A stretch of DNA of 64,000 nt from Dichloromethanomonas sp964477085 (GTDB taxonomy: Bacteria; Bacillota; Desulfitobacteriia; Desulfitobacteriales; Syntrophobotulaceae). Position 1 is the stretch's first letter. The number at the start of each line of letters is the position of its first letter. Below are positions 8,452 through 17,493 of the stretch, in pieces. The position numbers and the translations under genes are program-made. Where the stretch lies: contig CAYZDF010000002.1 of assembly GCA_964477085.1 (NCBI GenBank), forward strand, positions 1 through 64,000, in the 5' to 3' direction. The notes beneath the pieces are model-generated. The model was not told where the DNA came from, made no database searches, and saw nothing but the letters and a program-made list of their open reading frames with translations.

Positions 8452-10116
8452 CTAGGCCGTTTCGATGGTAGCGGCATCATGCAATCCCAAATCATCGATG
8501 GCTTTATCCCGGAGTTTATACTTTTGGATCTTGCCGCTGGCGGTCATCGGGAAAACATCGACGAAAGCAACATATTTCGGAACCTTATGTCTGGCCATAT
8601 TTCTCTTGACATAAGCCTTTATTTCCTCTTCAGTCAGCTCTGTACCATCCTTAAGTATAATATATGCCATAATTTCTTCGCCATACTCCCGGCTGGGAAC
8701 GCCGATAACCTGAACGTCTTTAATGAAAGGATGGGTATAGAGGAATTCCTCAATCTCCTTAGGATAGATATTTTCACCCCCGCGGATGATCATATCTTTA
8801 ATACGACCTGTAATCTTATAATAACCGTTTTCATCACAAGTTGCCAGGTCTCCCGAATGGAGCCAGCCGTCTTCATCGATGGCCTGAGCCGTAGCCTCGG
8901 GCATATTGTAATAACCCTTCATAATATTGTAACCTTTGGCCACAAACTCACCCGGTACACCTGGAGGACACTCCTCTCCGGTCTCCGGATCAATCACCCT
9001 GGTCTCGATAAAGGGGAGTGCTCGGCCTACGGTAGAAACCCTTAACTCAATAGAATCATCTGTCCGAGTTTGGGTACACACAGGGGATGCTTCAGTCAGT
9101 CCGTAAGCAATCGTGATCTCGGTCATATTCATTTCATCGACGACCTGCTGCATGACCTTAACCGGACAGGGGGAACCGGCCATAATACCGGTACGTAAGT
9201 GGGTTAAAGAGAAAGTTTTGAACTCAGGATGTTCCAGCATGGCGATAAACATGGTCGGAACGCCGTGTACGGCCGTACAGTTTTCCCCGCTAATAGCCTG
9301 GAGGACGGTCAGTGGTTGGAAATATTCTACCGGAACCATGGTAGTCCCATGCGTGACACAAGCCATGATCCCCAGAACACAGCCGAAACAGTGGAAGAAG
9401 GGGACAGGGATGCAAAGACGGTCTTTCTCGGTGAAATTCATACAATCTCCGATACTCTTACCATCATTGACGATGTTGTAGTGAGTGAGCATAACCCCTT
9501 TAGGGAAACCCGTCGTACCCGACGTATACTGCATATTGACTACATCATGAACGTTTAAGGAAGCCTGAGCAAGTGCTAATTCAGTATCCGGGACTAAGCG
9601 GCCCATCTCGTAAAGTTCTTCCCAGTTGACCATGCCTTCAGGGCATCCTTCACCTATGTAAATCAAATTCTGAAGTCTGGGCAAAGCACTTGAAGACCAT
9701 TCACCCGGTTTTCTGCCTTCTAATTCGGGTATTAACGTTTTGATAATATCCGTATAATTAACATCTTTGAACCCGTCGATAAAGATGAGTGTATGGGTGT
9801 CAGACTGTCTTAAAAGGTACTCTGCTTCAAAGATCTTATAATTGGTATTGACGGTGACCAGTACCGCACCAATCTTGGCAGTAGCAAACATCGCCAGGAT
9901 CCACTCAGGGTAATTTGTAGCCCAGATGGATACATGATCGCCTTTTTTTATCCCCATTTTCATAAAACCTTTAGCGGTAAGATTCACAAGATCCCGAAAC
10001 TCGCGATAACTTTTGCGGAAAGGCCGATTATGATAAATAACACAATCATGATCAGGATACTTATCCGCCATTTGGTCCAGGAGATCCCCCAGTGTAATCT
10101 CCCACAATTGCTCCAT
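8452..10116 (-). CDS. acyl-CoA synthetase (AMP-binding ligase)
   Basis: A 554-aa ANL-superfamily acyl-CoA ligase of FadD-like size. The AMP-binding motif YTSGTTGFPKGVM lies near residue 196; AYGLTEASP, GWLHSGDLA, GRIKDMIIRGGENIYP and the C-terminal catalytic lysine motif ASGKIQKYKL follow. It should activate a carboxylic acid to its CoA thioester with ATP, in the cytoplasm. The start has GAGGGG upstream. Chain length is not evident; a medium- or long-chain fatty acid is the default for this subgroup. The 310-bp spacer to the divergent gene at 10427 is AT-rich and shows only promoter-like sequence. Confidence 0.85.
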   Translation of the reverse strand: MEQLWEITLGDLLDQMADKYPDHDCVIYHNRPFRKSYREFRDLVNLTAKGFMKMGIKKGDHVSIWATNYPEWILAMFATAKIGAVLVTVNTNYKIFEAEYLLRQSDTHTLIFIDGFKDVNYTDIIKTLIPELEGRKPGEWSSSALPRLQNLIYIGEGCPEGMVNWEELYEMGRLVPDTELALAQASLNVHDVVNMQYTSGTTGFPKGVMLTHYNIVNDGKSIGDCMNFTEKDRLCIPVPFFHCFGCVLGIMACVTHGTTMVPVEYFQPLTVLQAISGENCTAVHGVPTMFIAMLEHPEFKTFSLTHLRTGIMAGSPCPVKVMQQVVDEMNMTEITIAYGLTEASPVCTQTRTDDSIELRVSTVGRALPFIETRVIDPETGEECPPGVPGEFVAKGYNIMKGYYNMPEATAQAIDEDGWLHSGDLATCDENGYYKITGRIKDMIIRGGENIYPKEIEEFLYTHPFIKDVQVIGVPSREYGEEIMAYIILKDGTELTEEEIKAYVKRNMARHKVPKYVAFVDVFPMTASGKIQKYKLRDKAIDDLGLHDAATIETA

Positions 10117-10426
10117 CTTAAAAACCCCTCTCTTCTCTTTTTCTCAGTCAACTTAATTTCTCTCTCAATCCAACTTTCGTTGATATCTTACTCATTTATA
10201 CCTTTAACTATATTGGAAGGGGTAGGTTATGGTCAAGACCTGTTATAGAATTGTTTTGAAGAATTGAAACCGTTAGAAGTATGAATATTCACAAAAATTA
10301 AAAAATTTCTTGTGAAAAATTTAATAAAAACTTATAATTAAATAAATATAGCGATTAGTTAAAAGATACCGGCCTCTGAAGCTGCCTCATTACAAAAGCA
10401 TTTTTGCATAAAGAAGGAGGATTAAT

Positions 10427-11341
10427 ATGCATCATAGAAAGACTAAAATCCTAATTCTCACTTTGGTATTGCTTTACTGTATTCTCTCAAACGGCAGTTT
10501 CTCGACATCAACGGTATATGGGGCATTATCAGATTTTATTTACAGCGTTAGTTTTACTAATTCCGATATTCAAATAACTACACCTACCACAAATAATACT
10601 TTGGTAGACAGATATGTAACGTTAGAAGGAAAAACAAGCTTAAATTATATTTTTTTGTGTCTGAGAGGACCAAACGGAGAAATCTCGGTATACCCTGTCG
10701 AGGATATCACCAATGGAGAGTTCAAGAAGAATCTATGGTTGCGTTTTGGTCCCGGAACCTATACGATCTGGGCTGGAAAAAATGATAAGCAATTTGATGG
10801 GTCAATATGTTTCACCGTCAATAATACTTCCCAAGAAGAATACCGTTATTTGACTCCATCTGGATATGTCAATAGTGACTCGCCTGAAATTATTAAACTT
10901 GCAAACTCACTGATATCAGCTCAGATGACAGACTTGGAGAAGACAAGGATCATTCACGATTATGTAGCTAATACTGTACGATACGACTATTCAGCTTGCA
11001 GACATGGCCAATACAAATTAAACACGGCTACGTGCGTACTTCAATCCGAACTTGGCGTCTGCCGGGATTATGCCTTTGCTTTTGCAGCTTTAGCCAGGGC
11101 AGCAGGTATACCGACGAAAGTCATCTATGGTGATGCTTTGAATCAGACAACGCTGAATACGGATAAGCATGCGTGGAACGAAGCTTATGTAGATGGAAAA
11201 TGGATCAATATCGATATAAGTTGGAACGCGGGTTATATTGTTAATGATACCTTTGTCAGCCAGTTATCCCATCTTTATTTTAATACCCCTGCAGACGTGT
11301 TCGCCCGGACACATACAGTTACGACGACCACCATTTTCTGA
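10427..11341 (+). CDS. secreted transglutaminase-like domain protein
   Basis: A 304-aa exported protein with a signal peptide (residues 1 to about 33, KTKILILTLVLLYCIL). The middle part (about 40-135) looks like a beta-rich domain. The C-terminal half is a transglutaminase-like (TGc) cysteine-protease fold with a visible catalytic triad: Cys212 in LGVCRDYA, His248 in KHAWNEAYV, and Asp263 in INIDISW. Members act as peptidases or protein cross-linkers on the cell surface; the substrate is unknown. AAGAAGGAGG lies seven bases before the ATG. It appears monocistronic. Confidence 0.82.
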   Translation: MHHRKTKILILTLVLLYCILSNGSFSTSTVYGALSDFIYSVSFTNSDIQITTPTTNNTLVDRYVTLEGKTSLNYIFLCLRGPNGEISVYPVEDITNGEFKKNLWLRFGPGTYTIWAGKNDKQFDGSICFTVNNTSQEEYRYLTPSGYVNSDSPEIIKLANSLISAQMTDLEKTRIIHDYVANTVRYDYSACRHGQYKLNTATCVLQSELGVCRDYAFAFAALARAAGIPTKVIYGDALNQTTLNTDKHAWNEAYVDGKWINIDISWNAGYIVNDTFVSQLSHLYFNTPADVFARTHTVTTTTIF

Positions 11342-11404
11342 CAATATTTCTTGAGTTTTAACTAATAATAAGGCTGTCATATTAAATTTATTAAGCAATT
11401 TTTT

Positions 11405-11440
11405 AATAGCTGTTTGCCAAGTAGGGGTAAACAGCTATTT
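11405..11440. terminator. hairpin downstream of the transglutaminase-like gene
   Basis: An 11-pair stem AATAGCTGTTT/AAACAGCTATT with a 13-base loop, 64 bp past the stop codon. Only TTT follows on the plus strand, so termination would be weak; the A-run before the stem gives a better T-run on the minus strand. Confidence 0.45.
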
Positions 11441-11616
11441 CTGGTGTGTATCTATTCAAAATCTATCAAAGTCCATTAAAAAATAATTGTTACGTGGATA
11501 AAAAAACTTGGAAATGAAGAAACTAAGTCTAAATTGTTTTGCTTTGTAGAGACTCGATCAATATCCGGAAAAGTAAAAGTAATCGTTATTAGCATTAAAA
11601 AGGAGGCAAAATAAGA

Positions 11617-12669
11617 GTGAATAGAAAGTACTTAGTATTACTGTTAGGCGTATTTCTGTTGGTATCTTTAATTGCTATTGGCTGTAAGCAGCAAGTAACG
11701 CCACCAACAGAACCCCCTGCGGGACAACCGCCCGCTACTACAGCAGCAAGTTATGTGGGAAGTGACTCCTGTAAGGGCTGCCATGCAAAAAAACATGAAG
11801 GTTTTACTAAAACACAACACTATAATACATTTAAACCTTTAAGCGATTACAATATTGCAGATCTTCCTAAAGAAATAACTATATTTGATGCAGATACCCC
11901 GGATAACCCCAAATCAACAACCATCGATCTTTCTAAATCGTATGGAGTCATGGTCGATGACTACATTATTGCCCCAGTTCCTGAAACAGCAGGTTTTAAA
12001 GGTACTACCTACCGCGTAGCTGCCGTTCATAAGGAAGGAGATAAATGGACCCTAGCTCCTGCCCGGAAAGGGGACTTCAATAAAGACGGTAAGGAAGATG
12101 ATTGGGGCGGATCGAATTATTCCTGCGGGAGCTGCCACAGCCCGGGATTAGGAGTAACTGATAAAGAGTTGACCATTGGTTGTGAAAGCTGCCATGGACC
12201 TGGTTCAACGCACGTTGCGGCAGAGAACAAAGAAGGCACAATGCATGCCGGACATGATGCGTGTCTCGCCTGTCACCCAAGCTATCCCGCCAAAAATAAA
12301 GAAGGTGTCTGGGAAGCCAATAACCACTACGGTACCAGAAATTACTTCCTGAGTAAGCATGCAGAAAGTGATCAGACCAATAAATGTTTAGCCTGTCATA
12401 CCGCGCATAAAGTCAATAATGCAGGTAAGACAGTTGTTGGCAATGATATCGTTAAAGATAACTGCAGTAAGTGTCACCAGAACGTTAAGATTGATCTGGA
12501 CAAACTCATGTGGGTGAATCCGTCAGATAAATACAATCACTTTGTGAAGGATCACAGCTTCGGTAAAGCACCTTACGAAGAATATGGTGACAACAAAGAT
12601 ACCAAACCTGTCGAAATCACCAATCCAGACCTTGTGAAGATCTTTGAAGAGGAAGTACCTCAAAAGTAA
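11617..12669 (+). CDS. hexaheme c-type cytochrome lipoprotein
   Basis: A 350-aa exported multiheme cytochrome. A signal peptide ends in a lipobox (IAIGC, Cys23), then a proline/threonine-rich linker leads to the heme domain. Six CxxCH motifs begin at residues 52, 170, 189, 216, 257 and 283 (CKGCH, CGSCH, CESCH, CLACH, CLACH, CSKCH). The spacing between the first and second motif (about 115 residues) is unusually long and may hold a separate domain. The start is GTG at 11617 behind AAGGAGG. It should sit on the outer face of the membrane and carry electrons to or from the NrfD/NrfC-like pair encoded convergently at 12922-14503; ResB/CcsA further on would mature it. No CxxCK or other special active-site heme motif was seen. 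Confidence 0.9.
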   Translation: MNRKYLVLLLGVFLLVSLIAIGCKQQVTPPTEPPAGQPPATTAASYVGSDSCKGCHAKKHEGFTKTQHYNTFKPLSDYNIADLPKEITIFDADTPDNPKSTTIDLSKSYGVMVDDYIIAPVPETAGFKGTTYRVAAVHKEGDKWTLAPARKGDFNKDGKEDDWGGSNYSCGSCHSPGLGVTDKELTIGCESCHGPGSTHVAAENKEGTMHAGHDACLACHPSYPAKNKEGVWEANNHYGTRNYFLSKHAESDQTNKCLACHTAHKVNNAGKTVVGNDIVKDNCSKCHQNVKIDLDKLMWVNPSDKYNHFVKDHSFGKAPYEEYGDNKDTKPVEITNPDLVKIFEEEVPQK

Positions 12670-12704
12670 TAAATCCTATTTAGAAGTTAAAAAATAACAG
12701 TATA

Positions 12705-12735
12705 GAAATGCTGAGCCTTGCAAGCTCAGCATTTC
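12705..12735. terminator. perfect 12-bp stem-loop after the cytochrome gene
   Basis: GAAATGCTGAGC/GCTCAGCATTTC with a seven-base loop, 36 bp after the cytochrome stop codon. No T-run follows on the plus strand, so it may protect or process the mRNA rather than terminate it. Confidence 0.5.
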
Positions 12736-12762
12736 GTAGTATGACGGGCATGCCGTCAATCG

Positions 12763-12806
12763 AAGGAGACAGAAGGAAGGAGACAGAAGGACGGTTCTTC
12801 TGTCTC
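12763..12806. repeat. REP-like palindromic unit with tandem duplication
   Basis: A 14-bp unit AAGGAGACAGAAGG is repeated perfectly at 12763-12776 and 12777-12790. The second copy forms a hairpin with the following sequence: GAGACAGAAG/CTTCTGTCTC, ten pairs, loop GACGGTT. Such GAGACAG...CTGTCTC palindromes resemble REP elements mobilised by RAYT-type Y1 transposases (known for the class; assignment here is inference). Confidence 0.6.
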
Positions 12807-12857
12807 AATAAAACGAGATGGATAGTGCTTCAGTCTCAGCAGTCACAGAATAACAAA

Positions 12858-12896
12858 AAGCACCTGACAAAAGTTTTTAGCTATTTGTCAGTGCTT
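12858..12896. terminator. bidirectional terminator between cytochrome and nrfD
   Basis: A 13-pair stem with one bulge (AAGCACCTGACAAA with TTTGTCAGTGCTT) lies between convergent genes. On the minus strand TTTTTG follows, serving the nrfD transcript; on the plus strand ATTTTATTT follows. Confidence 0.75.
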
Positions 12897-12921
12897 ATTT
12901 TATTTCTGGCAATTGATTAGC

Positions 12922-13821
12922 CTAAGGCAAAGTAATTCCATCCCAGATCGGAAGTGCAGCAAAGATGATCATCGCCCGCAGAGCGAATCCTCCGATTAAG
13001 ACGGAAACATCGGAAGCTAAATGCAGGTAAGAATGTTCAGAATGTCCATGAGTATGTGGTTTTTTTCTTTTTTTGAGGTACTTGAGTGTATAAACCACAA
13101 GCGGAAAGATCAGTCCGAGCCCTATGAAGAATCCCCAGAATACGAGAGCATAGGTTCCGGAAACCAACATCGCAGCTGATGCTGTTCCAACCGGACCTTT
13201 CACACCGGTAAGCATAATACCCAGGAAGATCGCAGCGATAATGAGTTCAGCTGCGATGAGCAGAAGGTGAGCTTCACCTTCACGTCCTTCGGTCATCCTC
13301 CCTTTTTCAATCATGGGTGCCAAGAGAGCTGTGGCTGATAAACCGGTGGACAAGGCAGATACCACGAACAGTACCGGCATGATACTGGTACTCCAGAAAG
13401 GAATAGCTTTGACAGCCCAGAGCAGCAGGCCGGTATATGTTCCGGTTGCTAAAGCGAGGAACGCGCCTGCCCAAGTGATTAGGGGAGGAACATTTCTGTT
13501 TTTAAAGACAAAAAAGGCTTTTAGGAGTGCAACGAAAATAAAGACAGATAGAATATAGACACCCCAAGTCATGACAGAGGTAAAGTTAAAGAGAAGTCTG
13601 ATTAAAAGCCAAGGCTTATAGAGACCTTGTCCCAGGTCAAAGACCAGAAGTGCTGTTCCGATCGAAACAATCGGTCCCGCTAGATAATAGCCCGCTCTCT
13701 TCAGACTGGATTGGGCTCCCAGCCAACCTTGTTCAGCGGCAAAAGAGGTGAGATACGCACCTGCACCGAGGCCGCCGAGAAACAGATAGATAACGATAAG
13801 CCAATGCCAATGCATTTCCAT
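12922..13821 (-). CDS. nrfD: NrfD/PsrC-type quinone-interacting membrane subunit
   Basis: A 299-aa polytopic protein of the NrfD/PsrC family with roughly eight to nine hydrophobic segments. It opens with HWHWLIVIYLFLGGLGAG, the usual first helix of the family. NrfD proteins form the membrane quinone site that exchanges electrons with an attached four-cluster Fe-S protein. AAGGAGG precedes the ATG by about eight bases. The gene follows its Fe-S partner by 19 bp. Membership is clear; whether the pair reduces or oxidises menaquinone is not. Confidence 0.87.
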   Translation of the reverse strand: MEMHWHWLIVIYLFLGGLGAGAYLTSFAAEQGWLGAQSSLKRAGYYLAGPIVSIGTALLVFDLGQGLYKPWLLIRLLFNFTSVMTWGVYILSVFIFVALLKAFFVFKNRNVPPLITWAGAFLALATGTYTGLLLWAVKAIPFWSTSIMPVLFVVSALSTGLSATALLAPMIEKGRMTEGREGEAHLLLIAAELIIAAIFLGIMLTGVKGPVGTASAAMLVSGTYALVFWGFFIGLGLIFPLVVYTLKYLKKRKKPHTHGHSEHSYLHLASDVSVLIGGFALRAMIIFAALPIWDGITLP

Positions 13822-13840
13822 TTATATCTCCTCCTTACGG

Positions 13841-14503
13841 CTATGCTTTTGGAATGATAACAATTGATGGCTTGGTCAACTCAGGACTAGGAAGACCTTT
13901 GATCTGAACGGTACCGCCCTGGGCCTTTCTTAATTCCGCAAGGTTACCGGATGTTAAGGCCTTGGTAGGACAGCTTGCAACACAGGCTGGCTTTTGTCCA
14001 TTGTCCTGACGTTCAAAGCAGAAGTGGCATTTGGAGATCCTTCCGGTAGCGTAGCTAAATTGAGGTGCATGATAAGGGCAGGCATACATGCAGTACTTAC
14101 ATCCGACACACTTCTCAGGATCATGAACCACGATACCGTCTTTCTCACGTATGGTATAGGCTTTAACAGGGCATACTGTAACACAAGCTGGGTTCTCGCA
14201 GTGGTTGCAACTCATGGAAAGATAAGCCGTACCGTTATTCGCCGGAATAACACGGCGCCACTCCGCTCCTGCTTCCCATTTGTTGGCATTTTTACAGGAA
14301 TGGGCACAAGACTTACAGCCGATACAGGAAGCCTGATCGTACATAAAACCAATTTTGTTGGGATTCTTGGGAGCATCTTTAAAGTTATCCGCCAGCACCA
14401 GTTTGCCAGGGAAGAAACCAACTGCTAAAGCGGCAGTTGCATAAGCTCCGGCTTTAAGAACACTTCGACGGGTTATGGTTACATTTTTTTTGAGTTTGTC
14501 CAT
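13841..14503 (-). CDS. Tat-exported four-cluster Fe-S protein (NrfC/DmsB-like)
   Basis: A 220-aa electron-transfer subunit. A twin-arginine signal is visible (TRRSVLKAG, Arg12-Arg13). Four cysteine groups fit four [4Fe-4S] clusters: CIGCKSCAHSC from residue 60, CNHCENPACVTVC from 99, CVGCKYCMYAC from 132, and CHFCFERQ...CVASC from 159. A longer in-frame start (14584) is less likely because GGAAGGAGC precedes ATG 14503 and the Tat motif then sits at the normal distance. It would dock on NrfD outside the membrane. The locus contains no molybdopterin catalytic subunit, so the likely partner is the hexaheme lipoprotein at 11617-12669. Confidence 0.87.
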   Translation of the reverse strand: MDKLKKNVTITRRSVLKAGAYATAALAVGFFPGKLVLADNFKDAPKNPNKIGFMYDQASCIGCKSCAHSCKNANKWEAGAEWRRVIPANNGTAYLSMSCNHCENPACVTVCPVKAYTIREKDGIVVHDPEKCVGCKYCMYACPYHAPQFSYATGRISKCHFCFERQDNGQKPACVASCPTKALTSGNLAELRKAQGGTVQIKGLPSPELTKPSIVIIPKA

Positions 14504-14933
14504 TTTATTAAGCTCCTTCCTTTCCAAATCTATATCAATACAACAGAACGTTCTTCCATTATTATTAAATAACTGCAAAAACATTTTTAAACTTTGTTGT
14601 ATTTATATCAATTTTAAAACAAATTCCATAAAAAAGATGCATAGATGAATAATCTTACGCATTTTTTGTATGATTATTTATAATATATAAAAACTATAGT
14701 AATGATAGTAATTTAACTCCGGTGATTGGATTATAGCACTATCACAGGTGCATTTCAGCAAGAAATAGTTGGGAAAACAGCCAATTTCGAATGTTAATTT
14801 TACAATACAAATTTATTAATATATGAAAAATTGATTAAAGAGAAAACGATATAATAATTATCTTTTTAAAGAATCACAAGGCCTTAAAATAAAACAATAA
14901 GATATTATCAAAGGAGAAGTGTGAGGATAATAA
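14504..14933. promoter_or_regulatory. divergent intergenic region nrfC-like / resB
   Basis: 430 bp of very AT-rich sequence between divergent transcription units. It must carry both promoters. No convincing paired -35/-10 set, FNR-like palindrome, riboswitch or gene was found. Confidence 0.4.
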
Positions 14934-15920
14934 ATGAATATTAAACAGATCTATCGGTTGCTGTCGTCGATGAAAATAGGATTGATTATACTGGTCATCA
15001 TTGGCATAATCTCGGCGGTTGGCTCAGCTTTATCACCTGAAACATTTTATCATTCCAGTTATTTTAAACTCTTTTTAATAATGCTGTTGTTAAACTTGAC
15101 CCTTTGTACCATCAATCAATTAACGAAATTCATTCAAAACAGATCAAGATTTCGAAAAAATCAAGTTTGTCCCATTAAACATATCGGTATGCTAATGCTG
15201 CACGCGGGCGTCATTTTTATCTTGATTGGTGGAACTGTCTATGCTTTTCAAGGAGAAAATCAAAAATTAAAAATTGAACAAGGACAAACAGTTAACATCA
15301 CACAAGTGATTAAAAAAGCGGATCCCTTTTCTTTAAAGCTCAAAGATTTTAAGATAGAGTTTAATCCCGATGCCACACCTTCCCAATACTATTCGGATTT
15401 AAGTGTGATTGAAAACGGTAATGTAACTAAGCAAGTCGTGATCAGTGTCAACAACCCCTTGGAATATCAAGGGATCAAAGCCTATCAATCCAGCTTCGGA
15501 TACTTGGTGGATATTCAAGGAGAATCCCCGTCAGGCTGGAAAGAACAGAGAGCATTAGGTGAGAAGGAGCATCTCGAGATCCAGGGGACTGACAAGGCTG
15601 TTTTGATCTATAAATATATACCTAATTATGATCCCCAGTATGGGATGGAAAGTAAATCATTAAGACCGGATAACCCTCGGATCATCTACTCAATCCACCA
15701 GCAGGGTTCACTTTTAACGGTGGGAGTAGCTTCTTTCGGCGAAAAAGTTGAGCTGGAGCCTCGGGCAACGGTTACTTTTAACGGGGTTAAGCCCTTTACC
15801 ATCTTAACGGTTAAAAGAGATCCTGGCTTGTCTTTAGCCTTAGCCGGGGGGCTGATGTTAATGTTCGGAACATGCCTGACCTTATGTTTTAAACCTAAAA
15901 AACAGGGGGATGTACAATGA
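14934..15920 (+). CDS. resB: cytochrome c biogenesis protein ResB/Ccs1
   Basis: A 328-aa ResB-family protein of System II cytochrome c maturation. It has the family's first helix after SSMKIGLIILVIIGI, a second (FKLFLIMLLLNLTLC), a third near residues 80-105 (IGMLMLHAGVIFILIGG), a large extracytoplasmic domain and a C-terminal helix (LSLALAGGLMLMFGTCL). With CcsA it hands reduced apocytochrome and heme together on the outer membrane face. The protein is shorter than Bacillus ResB but normal for clostridial forms. The next gene overlaps by ATGA. Confidence 0.85.
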   Translation: MNIKQIYRLLSSMKIGLIILVIIGIISAVGSALSPETFYHSSYFKLFLIMLLLNLTLCTINQLTKFIQNRSRFRKNQVCPIKHIGMLMLHAGVIFILIGGTVYAFQGENQKLKIEQGQTVNITQVIKKADPFSLKLKDFKIEFNPDATPSQYYSDLSVIENGNVTKQVVISVNNPLEYQGIKAYQSSFGYLVDIQGESPSGWKEQRALGEKEHLEIQGTDKAVLIYKYIPNYDPQYGMESKSLRPDNPRIIYSIHQQGSLLTVGVASFGEKVELEPRATVTFNGVKPFTILTVKRDPGLSLALAGGLMLMFGTCLTLCFKPKKQGDVQ

Positions 15921-16699
15921 CATCATACATACAACTATTTGTTTACGGGACACTCATTTTTTATGTTTTAGCATCAGGTATTTATTTTGCCTCAGTTAAA
16001 AATAAAAAGATTGCCCGCTTGGCATTCGGATTGGCTGCTGCCGGTATGGCCATGAATATTTTAGCCTTGATCGCTCGAACCATGTTGGTCAGCAGGCTGC
16101 CGCTGGCAAATGGCGCCGAATTCCTTCTCTGCTTTTCCTTTTTTACAGTATTTGCTTATGTTTACTATGAAGTTAAAAGCAAAAATACCCATGCCGGTGG
16201 CGTTATTTTACTTATTGCTGCTTTACTCATCGGTTCTATCCTTACCCTGGTTCCTACCCAACTAGGTGATGTTACCCCACTCATGCCGGCGCTCAAAAGC
16301 CCTTGGCTGACCAGTCATGTCTTGACCGCAGTGTTTGCTTATGGTGGTTTTGCCTTGGCTGCTGGACTTGCTGCTATTCAACTGAGGAGATCAACATCAG
16401 AAAACGGTGAGGAATGGATCTATAAGATCATCGCAATCAGTTTCGTGATGCTGACATTGACCATCGTACTGGGTGCGATCTGGGCTGAACAAGCCTGGGG
16501 AAGATACTGGAGCTGGGACCCTAAAGAGACTTGGGCACTTGTCACATGGATCGTCTATTCGATCTATCTTCACCTTCACCGCCATCGGTCCTGGAGGGGA
16601 AGGAACGCAAACATACTGGTAGTGGGTGGCTTTGTCTTTGTACTGTTTACTTACTTTGGAGTGAACTTCTTATTATCAGGGCTGCATAGTTATAGTTAA
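15917..16699 (+). CDS. ccsA: cytochrome c heme lyase/exporter CcsA (ResC)
   Basis: A 260-aa polytopic protein of the CcmC/CcsA family. The tryptophan-rich WWD-type motif is present (WGRYWSWDPKETWAL), flanked by periplasmic heme-ligand histidines (SHVLTAVFAY upstream, HLHRHRSWRG downstream). It exports heme and attaches it to CxxCH motifs with ResB. Four-base overlap with resB shows coupling. A 155-bp AT-rich gap separates it from the tetrapyrrole genes, so these may be one or two transcription units. Confidence 0.87.
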   Translation: MTSYIQLFVYGTLIFYVLASGIYFASVKNKKIARLAFGLAAAGMAMNILALIARTMLVSRLPLANGAEFLLCFSFFTVFAYVYYEVKSKNTHAGGVILLIAALLIGSILTLVPTQLGDVTPLMPALKSPWLTSHVLTAVFAYGGFALAAGLAAIQLRRSTSENGEEWIYKIIAISFVMLTLTIVLGAIWAEQAWGRYWSWDPKETWALVTWIVYSIYLHLHRHRSWRGRNANILVVGGFVFVLFTYFGVNFLLSGLHSYS

Positions 16700-16854
16700 C
16701 ATAGTTAATTTTTATATATATATACAAATAGATTAGTAGGCGAATAATATTATAAACTGGTAAAATAGTTTTATAGCCATTTTTATTTACTAATAACTAA
16801 AGTGTTGGTAACATTATATAAAAGTATTTTGCACTGAGGTGGTGAATTCAATCG

Positions 16855-17493
16855 ATGTGCAGTTATTATCCCATTTTCATAAACTTAGAAAACAAGCCCG
16901 TTCTCATTGTAGGTGGCGGAACAGTGGCCTATCGTAAAGTTCAGACTCTTCTCGAATATGGTGCCCAGATCAGGATCATATCCCCGGAAGTAGGGCCTCA
17001 ACTTGAAGAACTCATTGACAGCAAGCAATGCCTGTGGATTCCCAGGGAATACACTGAAGGCGATATTCAGGATGTCGTCATAGTATTTTCCTGTACTGAT
17101 AAAGAGGAAATCAACGCTCGGGTTGCGAAGGAGGCTCAGACGAAGAATACTCTGATCAATGTAGTGGACGATCCGGAAAAGTGTTCCTTTATCGTACCCT
17201 CGATTATGAGACGAGGAAACTTGTCCATCGCTGTCTCCACAGCAGGCAGCAGTCCTAAGGTTGCCAGTCAGATTCGGCAAGAACTGGAAGAGCTTTATGG
17301 TCACGAGATAGAAATTTATCTTCAACTTCTTAAAACCTGGCGAATAGAAGCTAAAAATACTCTCCCATTGGATAAACGTCTGCTATTTTGGGAAAAAGTA
17401 ACAGATGGAGAGGTCTTGCTTAATATTAAAAATGGACAACTGGATCAAGCGAAAGAGGTGATCGAGAATTGTTTCCGGTCGTTGTTGGCTTAA
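16855..17493 (+). CDS. sirC: precorrin-2 dehydrogenase (SirC/CysG-N type)
   Basis: A 212-aa protein matching the Met8/SirC/CysG N-terminal family: NAD-binding VLIVGGGTVAYRKVQ at residues 15-30, then NVVDDPEKCSFIVP and STAGSSPKVASQIRQ. It oxidises precorrin-2 to sirohydrochlorin and, in some members, also inserts iron. Context supports siroheme production for the Ahb heme route. The ATG is 12-14 bases after GAGGTGG, a long spacer, but no better in-frame start exists. It overlaps hemA by 25 bases. Confidence 0.87.
   Translation: MCSYYPIFINLENKPVLIVGGGTVAYRKVQTLLEYGAQIRIISPEVGPQLEELIDSKQCLWIPREYTEGDIQDVVIVFSCTDKEEINARVAKEAQTKNTLINVVDDPEKCSFIVPSIMRRGNLSIAVSTAGSSPKVASQIRQELEELYGHEIEIYLQLLKTWRIEAKNTLPLDKRLLFWEKVTDGEVLLNIKNGQLDQAKEVIENCFRSLLA

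Noticed and set aside
12708..12920. Open frame of 70 codons in the convergent gap
   Set aside because: It runs through three hairpins including the REP-like repeat and the terminator, and has no ribosome site.
14504..14933. FNR/CRP-type site between nrfC-like and resB
   Set aside because: Only half-sites such as TTGAT were found, without a matching partner at the right spacing.
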